A stretch of 64,000 bases of DNA from contig OW818656.1 of the NCBI GenBank assembly GCA_942492965.1, positions 3,534,001 through 3,598,000 of the forward strand, in the 5' to 3' direction. Every line of letters starts with the position of its first letter. Position 1 is the first letter of the stretch. Below are positions 50,373 to 57,552 of the stretch, piece after piece. The stretch comes from Sphingosinicella sp942492965. Its GTDB lineage: Bacteria; Pseudomonadota; Alphaproteobacteria; Sphingomonadales; Sphingomonadaceae. The notes under the pieces were generated by a model that saw only the letters and a list, made by a program, of their open reading frames with translations, had not been told where the DNA came from and did not search any database. The position numbers and the translations under genes were made by a program.

Positions 50373-51140
50373 TCAGTGCTTGTGCGGCGGCGCAACGCCC
50401 CCGAGCGCTTCGATAACCTCCCTGGGGGCGGTCCGCACCGACCCGGCGTCGAATGGCGGGTGGGGATCATATTCGATCGCGAGCTGCGCCATCATGGCCT
50501 GTTTGGGGCCATAAAGGTCGGCGATCAACGCCAGCGTCAGGTCCATTCCCGCCGAAACCCCGGCCGAGGTCCAGTATTTGCCGTCGCGCACCCAGCGTTC
50601 CGGCACGAAGGTCGCGCCGCCGCTTTCCAGCATGTTGGTGAATTTCCAGTAGCTCGTCGCGCGCCGTCCCTTCAGCAATCCGAGGTGGGACAGGAACAGC
50701 GATCCAGTGCAGATACCGATCGTGTAGGTGGTCGTGGCGTCGATGCGGCGGACCCACTGCGCAATGACCGGATCGTTCGCCGCCTCCATCATACCCTTCG
50801 CGCCGCCGGGAATGATGAGCACGTCGGTGCGATCAATGTCTGCAAGCGCGACATTGGCCTTGTAGTCGATGATGCCGCTTTCGCTCTTCATCAGATCGGT
50901 CGTCTTGCCCGCGAGGACGAACTCGACACCCGGCACACGCCACAACGCTTCATAGGGGCCGACCCAATCGAGCACGGTCGTGCCCGGGTAGAGCAGCATG
51001 GTGATGTGTGTTTTCTTTGGCGCGGCGGCGACTGGTTTGTCGGCGGTCGCGGTTTGCTGCGCGCGCGCGCCCGACGCCAGAAAGACGCCGCCGGCGAGGC
51101 CAAGCGCGGCGAAGGAACGGCGATCGATCTTTTGGCTCAT
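50373..51140 (-). CDS. Exported DJ-1/PfpI-family protein (second copy)
   Basis: The 255-residue protein starts with a Tat signal (KIDRRSFAALGLAGGVFLAS, then GARAQQ). The DJ-1/PfpI domain shows ITMLLYPGTTVLDWVGPYEA, DVLIIPGGAKGM and the nucleophile elbow GICTGSLFLSHLGLLKGRRATSYW. It is a paralogue of the protein at 32.9-33.8 kb and of the N-domain of the GlxA regulator at 60 kb, but lacks a DNA-binding part. It is the last gene of the seven-gene aminotransferase operon. Confidence 0.88.
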   Translation of the reverse strand: MSQKIDRRSFAALGLAGGVFLASGARAQQTATADKPVAAAPKKTHITMLLYPGTTVLDWVGPYEALWRVPGVEFVLAGKTTDLMKSESGIIDYKANVALADIDRTDVLIIPGGAKGMMEAANDPVIAQWVRRIDATTTYTIGICTGSLFLSHLGLLKGRRATSYWKFTNMLESGGATFVPERWVRDGKYWTSAGVSAGMDLTLALIADLYGPKQAMMAQLAIEYDPHPPFDAGSVRTAPREVIEALGGVAPPHKH

Positions 51141-51170
51141 TGGGGTTCTCCTGTCATTCGTTCCGGCGTG

Positions 51171-51659
51171 TCAGGTGACGGTGCCGTCGCTGTTGAAGAT
51201 GTCGCGGTGGCGCTTCCAGCGTTCGTCCTCGTGTTTCCACACGACGATGTATTTGCCCCGGTCGATGAGCTGGTCGCCGCTGTCGGTGATGAGGAAAACC
51301 TGCGCGCGGCCGGCCTCGATCACCATGCCGCCTGCGAACAGCGAATCGACCATGTCGAAGATGCTGCGCAGCCGCCGGGCGGGATCGCTCGTTCCTGCCG
51401 TCCAGAAAGCGACTGCGGCATTGCGGCCCTGCGCGAGCGGCCTGTTCGCGGGGAGGACGATGGTGTCGGCGGTGAAGAACGCGGCAAGCGCGGCATGATC
51501 GTGGTTTTGCAGGGTGTCGGCGAAAAGACGGCGCTGCCCTGCGATTTCCGCCAGAACGGTGTTTCGATCCATCATTTCGGCGCGTGCTCCAGTTGCGAAC
51601 AGGGCGCCGCCCGCGAGCCCCATGGCCGCGACGGTGCGGCGGTCGATCGGATCGTTCAT
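51171..51659 (-). CDS. NTF2-like protein with Tat signal (SgcJ/DUF4440 type)
   Basis: The 162-residue protein has a Tat leader nearly identical in pattern to that of the downstream DJ-1 gene (PIDRRTVAAMGLAGGALFAT). The NTF2-like domain has LQNHDHAALAAFFTADTIVL, RNAAVAFWTAGTSDPARRL, IEAGRAQVFLITDSGDQLID and WKRHRDIFNSD. Its ATG overlaps the MFS gene stop (ATGA). It is probably an exported partner of the DJ-1 protein; activity unknown. Confidence 0.8.
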   Translation of the reverse strand: MNDPIDRRTVAAMGLAGGALFATGARAEMMDRNTVLAEIAGQRRLFADTLQNHDHAALAAFFTADTIVLPANRPLAQGRNAAVAFWTAGTSDPARRLRSIFDMVDSLFAGGMVIEAGRAQVFLITDSGDQLIDRGKYIVVWKHEDERWKRHRDIFNSDGTVT

Positions 51660-52969
51660 GCCGGGCGCCTCGCGGACAGGTCGTCGCCTGTCGCGCGCCG
51701 GAAATCATCGGCAACATGGCGCGCACCGTAAGCGAACATCATCGCACCGAGCGCGGCGAACCCGGCCATGATCGCGAGCGCATAGCGGAGCGGTTCGCCA
51801 TCCACGCTGCCACGGAGGGAATCGCTGAGGACGCCTGTGAGCATCGGACCGAGGCCCTGACCGGTGAGCACCGTCGCCACCATCACGAGCGCGGTCGCGA
51901 AGCCGCGCATCGCGGGGAGGGCGAGGTTCTGGGTGAGGCCGAACGCGGGGCCGAAATGCGTGGCGGAGATGAGCGTACCCACAGCATAGATGCCGAGCGC
52001 GAGGCGCGGGTCGTCGACGAGGCAGAAGGCCGCGAAGAACGGCGCGGTCAGCAATGTCGCCACCGCCGGGAAATAGAGGCGCACGCGCGGATTGCGGGCG
52101 GACAGCCAGTCCGACAGGGCTCCGCCGGAAAACGTGCCGACCGCTCCGGCGATGCCGAGCACGAGGCCGAGGCTCATGCCGACCTGCGTCAGCGTGAAAC
52201 CGTGCGTTTTTATAAGCATCGCGGGCGCCCAGGCGGCATAGGCGCCCTGTGTCACGGCGGTGATGGTGAGGCCGCCCGCTGCAGCGAGGTAGGCGCGCTG
52301 GCCCCACAGGAAGCGCAGCGACGCACCGACCGGCTGCTGGCCGCGCAGGCTGGGCGGCTCGAACCGGCCGCGCACCGGCTCCCTGACCGTGAAGCGCAGG
52401 ATCAGCGCGAGCACGATACCCGGCGGGCCGAGCATCAGGAAGGTGACGCGCCAGCCGTAGTTTTCGGCAAGAAACGATCCGAGCAGGAAGCTCAGCATGA
52501 TGCCGAGATAGATGCCGCTCGAATAAATGCCCATCGCCAGTGCGCGGCGGCGCGGCTCGAAATAATCGGAGATGATCGAATAGGTCGGTGCGCCGCCGCC
52601 CGCCTCCGCCACGCCGACGACCGCGCGGCCGAGCAGCAACTGGCCGAAGCCGGTGACCATGCCGCACAGCGAGGTCGCGGCGCTCCAGACCGTGACCGCA
52701 ACGGCGACCAGATTGCGCCGGTTGTGACGGTCCGAATAGCGGGCGATGACCACGGTGGAGACGGCATAAAGCACGGCGAAGCCGAAGCCGCTGAGCACAC
52801 CCATCGCCGTGTCCGAAAGGCCGAGATCCTGCTGGATCGGCACCAGAAGGATCGACAGGATCATCCGGTCGATCCAGTTCAGGATGAAGATCAGGACCAG
52901 GATGAAGAGCACGTAGTAGGAATAGAGCGTGCTGTGCGGCACTAGCGTTTCGGTTTCCGGCTTTGTCAT
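51656..52969 (-). CDS. MFS transporter (third in window)
   Basis: The start is ATG 52969, overlapping the aldehyde dehydrogenase stop (ATGA), giving 437 residues. Twelve hydrophobic segments are present, with the motif-A-like loop IARYSDRHNRRNLVAVAV after helix 2 and GVAEAGGGAPTYSIISDYF in helix 5. This resembles the spinster/hexuronate-type MFS group common beside catabolic genes. It would take up or export the small molecule handled by the operon. Confidence 0.9.
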   Translation of the reverse strand: MTKPETETLVPHSTLYSYYVLFILVLIFILNWIDRMILSILLVPIQQDLGLSDTAMGVLSGFGFAVLYAVSTVVIARYSDRHNRRNLVAVAVTVWSAATSLCGMVTGFGQLLLGRAVVGVAEAGGGAPTYSIISDYFEPRRRALAMGIYSSGIYLGIMLSFLLGSFLAENYGWRVTFLMLGPPGIVLALILRFTVREPVRGRFEPPSLRGQQPVGASLRFLWGQRAYLAAAGGLTITAVTQGAYAAWAPAMLIKTHGFTLTQVGMSLGLVLGIAGAVGTFSGGALSDWLSARNPRVRLYFPAVATLLTAPFFAAFCLVDDPRLALGIYAVGTLISATHFGPAFGLTQNLALPAMRGFATALVMVATVLTGQGLGPMLTGVLSDSLRGSVDGEPLRYALAIMAGFAALGAMMFAYGARHVADDFRRATGDDLSARRPA

Positions 52970-54399
52970 GACGCGCGCCTGCTGATGCGGACGGTTTGCA
53001 GCTGTATGTACTCGTCGAGGCCGTGGAGGCCGAACGCGGTGCCAATGCCGGATTGCTTGGCGCCGCCGAACGGCGCATCTGGCGAGATGGTCGCGTGATC
53101 GTTCACCCACACGGTGCCGGCCTGCAGGCGTTCGGCGAGATTGCGTGCTGCGGCGATGTCCGACGACCAGACAGAGCCGCCGAGGCCGTTCTCGTTCGCG
53201 TTGGCGCGGGCGAGCGCATCCTCCGGATCGGAATAGCGAATGATGGGGAGGATCGGGCCGAACTGCTCCTCGTCGACGATGCGCATGCCCTCGGCGGCAT
53301 CGACCGCGACCGAGAGCGGGAAGAAATAGCCGTCGCCATCGAGCGCCGCGCCGCCGCAAAGGAACCGGGCGCCCATCGCCTTCGCATCCTCCGCCAAGGC
53401 GCAGAGATAGTCGAACTGTGCCTTGTTCTGCACGGGGCCGAATTGCGTGGCGGGGTCGTTTCCGGGACCCACTCTCGCCGTTCGGGCCAGCGCGGCGAGC
53501 TTGTCGGCGAGCGCGTCGTGAACCGATTCGTGAACGTAGAGCCGCTTCAGCGCGGCGCAGGTCTGGCCGCAATTGCCGAAGGCCTTGGCGAAGATCTTGG
53601 GCGCGATCGCGTCGATGTCTGCATCGGCGAGGACGATCGCGGCGTCGTTGCCGCCGAGTTCCAGGGTGAGGCGTTTGAGATTGGCGGCGCCGCTCGCCAT
53701 GATGCGGCGTCCGGTTTGGGTCGAGCCGGTGAAGGCGATCTTGTCGATCCCCGGATGCTCGACCATCGCCTGCCCGAGCCCGCTTTCTCCCGCGACCGAA
53801 TTGAGCACGCCGGGCGGCAGATGCGCGTTGGCGATCTCGATAAAGCGCAGTGCGGTGAAGGGCGTGTAGGACGATGGTTTCATGACCACCGTGTTGCCTG
53901 CGAGGAGCGCGGGGATGATGTGCCACACCGCGATCATGACCGGGTAGTTCCACGGCGTGATCGATCCGACGACGCCGAGCGGGCGGCGATGGACCTCGAC
54001 CAGTTCGTCCGCATCGTCGCGGAGCACCTCGACGGGCGGACGCAGCCTTGCGGTTGCGCGTGCCCATTGCGCGGCCCCGGCGATCTCGCCGCCCGCACTG
54101 CTGTGCAGGGGCTTGCCCTGTTCGCGTGAGAGCAGGGCGGCGAGGGTGTCGCGCTCGGCCTCCAGCGCATCGGCGATACGTTCGATCGCTTCGGTGCGGG
54201 CTTCGATAGGCAGCGCGGCCCAGGCCGGGAAGGCGCGCCGGGCCGCTGCGACGGCGAGGTCGAGATCGTCGCGGCTCGCGAGGGGCGCCTGCGCGAAGGG
54301 GCGGGCGGTCGCGGGATCGACGACGTCGAACGCGGCGTGCGTCGGCAGGGTCTTCCCATCGACGATGAGCGCGGGGAGGCGTGGGCTCGGCGCTTGCAT
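52966..54399 (-). CDS. Aldehyde dehydrogenase (third in window)
   Basis: ATG 54399 overlaps the deformylase-like stop by one base and gives 477 residues. Motifs: VVGSITPWNYPVMIAVWH, FTGSTQTGRRIMASG, LELGGNDAAIVLAD and the catalytic Cys in NCGQTCAALKRLYV. It is a close paralogue of the enzyme at 43805-45214, so one probably arose by duplication within this island. In its operon the likely job is oxidation of an aldehyde released by the phospho-lyase-type PLP enzyme. Confidence 0.92.
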   Translation of the reverse strand: MQAPSPRLPALIVDGKTLPTHAAFDVVDPATARPFAQAPLASRDDLDLAVAAARRAFPAWAALPIEARTEAIERIADALEAERDTLAALLSREQGKPLHSSAGGEIAGAAQWARATARLRPPVEVLRDDADELVEVHRRPLGVVGSITPWNYPVMIAVWHIIPALLAGNTVVMKPSSYTPFTALRFIEIANAHLPPGVLNSVAGESGLGQAMVEHPGIDKIAFTGSTQTGRRIMASGAANLKRLTLELGGNDAAIVLADADIDAIAPKIFAKAFGNCGQTCAALKRLYVHESVHDALADKLAALARTARVGPGNDPATQFGPVQNKAQFDYLCALAEDAKAMGARFLCGGAALDGDGYFFPLSVAVDAAEGMRIVDEEQFGPILPIIRYSDPEDALARANANENGLGGSVWSSDIAAARNLAERLQAGTVWVNDHATISPDAPFGGAKQSGIGTAFGLHGLDEYIQLQTVRISRRAS

Positions 54400-54938
54400 C
54401 ACTCGGACGCGTGCTTCGCCCATTCGGCGCGCGGGAGCAGCGCCTCGGTGAAGCCGAACTTGGTGATGTCGGTGATCCGCTGGGGGTAGAGAATCCCGTC
54501 CAGATGATCGTATTCGTGCTGGAACAGCCGGGCGTGGAAGCCGCTTGCCTCGCGCGTCAGCGTACCGCCGTCGTCCAGCGTGCCGCCATAGCGGATGCGC
54601 GTGAAACGCGGCACGAGCCCGCGCATGCCGGGGACCGAGAGGCAGGATTCAGGGCCTTGGTCCTTGTCTTCGGTGAGGACTTCGAGCCACGGGTTGATGA
54701 GCGCGGTGAGCGGCACCGGCGCCTGCTCCGGGTGGTATTTCGTGGCGGCGATGCCAAAGATCAGGATGCGGAGATCGACGCCGATCTGGGGCGCCGCGAG
54801 CCCGAACGCCTTTGCGTCGTGCAGCGTGTCGTACATGTCGGCGATGATCGCCTTCACCGCCGGATCGTCCACGGCTTCGACCGGCTTCGCCACTTCCAGC
54901 AGGCGGGGGTCGCCCATTTTCAGGATGTCCCGGATCAT
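54399..54938 (-). CDS. Peptide-deformylase-family metallohydrolase
   Basis: The 179-residue protein (ATG 54938, overlapping the kinase stop) has all three deformylase motifs: GLAAPQIG, ESCLSVPG (usually EGCLSVP) and QHEYDHLDG. These supply the metal Cys and two His plus the catalytic Glu. Length is normal. The housekeeping gene is normally next to fmt; here it lies inside a catabolic operon. It may be a spare deformylase or one recruited to remove a formyl group from a small N-formyl substrate. Confidence 0.9.
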   Translation of the reverse strand: MIRDILKMGDPRLLEVAKPVEAVDDPAVKAIIADMYDTLHDAKAFGLAAPQIGVDLRILIFGIAATKYHPEQAPVPLTALINPWLEVLTEDKDQGPESCLSVPGMRGLVPRFTRIRYGGTLDDGGTLTREASGFHARLFQHEYDHLDGILYPQRITDITKFGFTEALLPRAEWAKHASE

Positions 54939-55918
54939 GGACGTTCTCCTTGAGATGCAAGATAGGCTTCCGCCAGACGGCAGGCGCGGGCGATGTGCAT
55001 GGCCGCCTTTTCGCGCGCCGTCGCGGTTTCCGCGCGTGTCTGCAGCCAGCCGAGATAGGTCGAGGCGCGCAGGAACATGAACAGCGGCAGATGTGCGACA
55101 TCCGCATCGCCGAGCGCGCGCACGGAGCGATAACCTTCGAGCAACTGCCGCTCGATCTGCGGATAGTCGGGGCTGTCGAGGTTCGCGCAGAGGATCGTCG
55201 CGAGTTCGAACATGTACCAGCCAAAGCCGCTGTCGTCGAAATCGATCGCCTGCAATTGCCCGTCGTTCTCCAGCACGTTGTCGCGAATGAGATCGGCATG
55301 GATCATGCCGTAGCGATCCGGTGCCTTGCCGTAGGCGGCGAGCGCGATCTTCGCCGCGTCGGCCGTCTCGCGCAGCAGCGCGCGCTGATCCTTGGAAAGT
55401 GCGGGAAGGTCCAGGAAGTGGCCCCAGACGGGGCGCTCGCCGAGGAGGCCTTCCTCGTCCCAGCTGTGGCGCGTGAAATCGCTGGGCAGCGCGATTTTGG
55501 ATCCGTGCAGGTGCAGGTTCGCAGCGAGCGCGCCGAGGCGGAAGAGATAGGCGGGATCGGATCCGGCCTCTCCGGCAGGCGCGCCCGAAAGCCAGCCGAT
55601 CAGATCCACTTGCAGCGGTTCGGAAGCATCGCATTCAGCGTGGACGAAGAGGCTGCCGTCCGCCGCCGGGACAACCGAGGGCACAGCGATACCCGCGCGC
55701 CCGAGTTCGCGCATCCAGTAGAGTTCGGACCGCAGCGCCGCATCGGAATGATAGCCCGCACGGTGCAGCCTCAGCGCGAAGCGCGCGCCGTCCGCGCGCG
55801 TCACCGAGAACACGGCGTTCTCGCGATGCTTGAAAAGCTCCGGCTCGCCATAACCACCGTCCCACCGGCGCAGAGCCGCCCGGGCGAGATCGGTAAGGCG
55901 AGCGGCCACGGTGCTCAC
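54935..55918 (-). CDS. APH-type small-molecule kinase (phosphotransferase)
   Basis: The 327-residue protein shows the kinase catalytic loop MIHADLIRDNVLEN (HxDxxxxN) and the metal-binding IDFDDSGFGWYMFEL. The N-lobe lysine region is FALRLHRAGYHSD. This is the aminoglycoside-phosphotransferase/choline-kinase fold, of the subgroup found as neighbour or fusion partner of class III aminotransferases (the hydroxylysine kinase kind). It overlaps both the aminotransferase and deformylase-like genes by four bases. A hydroxylated amine is the likely substrate. Confidence 0.88.
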   Translation of the reverse strand: MSTVAARLTDLARAALRRWDGGYGEPELFKHRENAVFSVTRADGARFALRLHRAGYHSDAALRSELYWMRELGRAGIAVPSVVPAADGSLFVHAECDASEPLQVDLIGWLSGAPAGEAGSDPAYLFRLGALAANLHLHGSKIALPSDFTRHSWDEEGLLGERPVWGHFLDLPALSKDQRALLRETADAAKIALAAYGKAPDRYGMIHADLIRDNVLENDGQLQAIDFDDSGFGWYMFELATILCANLDSPDYPQIERQLLEGYRSVRALGDADVAHLPLFMFLRASTYLGWLQTRAETATAREKAAMHIARACRLAEAYLASQGERP

Positions 55919-57270
55919 AAGCCGCCGAGCACGGTGTCGAGCGCCGACAGCATGTGGTCCGCGTCCGCGCGCGAAAACACGAGCGGTGGCCGCATCTTCA
56001 AAATGTTACCGCGCCGCCCGATGCGGCTGATAAGCACGCCGTTTTCCCGCATGCGGTTGACGACGCGGGTGGTTTCTTCCGCCGCGGGCGTGCCGTCCGG
56101 CCGGATGAACTCGGCGCCGAAAAACAGCCCGCGTCCGCGCACGTTGGCGATCAGCGGATATTTTCCGGCCAGGCTTTCGAGACCCGCGCGCACGTAAGCG
56201 CCGGTCTCCCGGCTGTTGGCGAGCAGGCCCAGCCGGTCGATTTCGTCGAGCACCGCCATGCCTGCCGCGGCCGCGACGGGATTGCCCGCGAATGTGTTGA
56301 AATAGCGGGATGTCTGACCGAAGCGCTCGATCCATTCCCGGCGCGTTACCAGACCAGCGAGCGGGAAGCCGTTGCCCATCGGTTTGCCGAGCGTCACGAT
56401 ATCGGGGACAATGCCCGTAAGCTGATAACCCCACATCGCGTCGCCGGTTCGTGCAAAGCCCGATTGCACCTCGTCGCAGATGTAGAGCCCGCCTGCACGG
56501 CGCACGATCTCTACCGCCTGCTCGACATAGCCGGGCACACGGTCGGGTAGCCCTTCATTGGCGAAGAAGGAGTCGATCAGCAGTGCCGCGACGCGGATGC
56601 CGTCAGCCGCCAGCGAATCCACGGCCTGTTGTACCTGAGCGGCGAACGCGGCGGCGAGGTCCGCATCGCTGCGCCCCTCCCGATCATGCGCGGGGTCGGG
56701 CACGCGAACCGCGCGGGCGAAGGCCGGGAAGGACTCGCCGCCCGGAAACGAACTGGCCAGCCCGGCAAGGATCGTCGAGTTGCCGTGATAGCTGTTGTCG
56801 CTGACGATGATGCCATGCCCGCCCGAAATGGCGCGTGCCACGCGCAGCGCCAGTTCGTTCGCCTCGGTGCCGGAACAGGTGAGCGTTGCCGCGTCGAGCG
56901 GCGCGTCGAACCGGGATGTCAGCTGCTCGGCATAACGCACCAGGTTTTCGTCGAGATAGCGCGTGTGCAGGTTGAGCGTCGCCGCCTGGCGCGCGATCGC
57001 CTCCACGACGCGGGGATTGCAATGACCGACGCAGGGGACGTTGTTGTAGACATCGAGGTAGGCGCGGCCGTCTGCGCCGTAAACCCACGCCCCTTCGCCA
57101 CGCACGAGATGGAGCGGCGTTTCGTAGAAGAGCGGACTGTTCCGGCCAAGCACACGCTGTCGGCGCAGGAGCAATTCATCGATATCAGCCACGCATCGTT
57201 CCTCACCAAGGACTTCGCGGCGCAGAGCTGCGCGCGCGATACGCCGTTCGGGACCGATCCGGCTCGTCAT
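55915..57270 (-). CDS. Class III aminotransferase-fold PLP enzyme, phospho-lyase-like
   Basis: From ATG 57270 the protein has 451 residues; the frame to 57390 includes promoter sequence. Motifs: YLDVYNNVPCVGHCNPRVVE, LTCSGTEANELALRVAR, GIIVSDNSYHGNST, YICDEVQSGFART (PLP Asp) and LGKPMGNGFPLAG with the PLP lysine. The sequence resembles the AGXT2-like group, which includes ethanolamine-phosphate and 5-phosphohydroxylysine phospho-lyases; ordinary transamination is the alternative. The adjacent APH-type kinase supports the lyase reading. It heads the seven-gene minus-strand operon. Confidence 0.88.
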   Translation of the reverse strand: MTSRIGPERRIARAALRREVLGEERCVADIDELLLRRQRVLGRNSPLFYETPLHLVRGEGAWVYGADGRAYLDVYNNVPCVGHCNPRVVEAIARQAATLNLHTRYLDENLVRYAEQLTSRFDAPLDAATLTCSGTEANELALRVARAISGGHGIIVSDNSYHGNSTILAGLASSFPGGESFPAFARAVRVPDPAHDREGRSDADLAAAFAAQVQQAVDSLAADGIRVAALLIDSFFANEGLPDRVPGYVEQAVEIVRRAGGLYICDEVQSGFARTGDAMWGYQLTGIVPDIVTLGKPMGNGFPLAGLVTRREWIERFGQTSRYFNTFAGNPVAAAAGMAVLDEIDRLGLLANSRETGAYVRAGLESLAGKYPLIANVRGRGLFFGAEFIRPDGTPAAEETTRVVNRMRENGVLISRIGRRGNILKMRPPLVFSRADADHMLSALDTVLGGL

Positions 57271-57552
57271 GGCCAGAACGATAGGGGCAGCGTGACGTAA
57301 AATGCCGCCACTTAAAGGCGAAATTCGGCCACAGCCCGCGCCCGCTCCCCGGCTTTCCTCCGTCACACGTACGGGAACGCGGCCCGGCACCGTGTCCGTG
57401 GCCGAGATTGTGCGCGATTTGGCCCATCGCTTCCCCAGGCTTGGGATAAGTTTCGCTCCATAGCATCGGATGCCACCGCGGGGAGACCGGACATCCTGCT
57501 TGCTGTTCAGGGGAAATCACGGGTTATCCGTTTTGAGGGGGAGTTGGTCCGC

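Noticed and set aside
51656..54067. MFS gene extended upstream into a frame of 803 codons
   Set aside because: The extra N-terminal part is Arg-rich and overlaps the aldehyde dehydrogenase gene in another frame; the true start is ATG 52969, where the ATGA overlap lies.
52996..54129. A 377-codon plus-strand frame
   Set aside because: It is antisense to the aldehyde dehydrogenase gene, which is complete with catalytic Cys and Glu.
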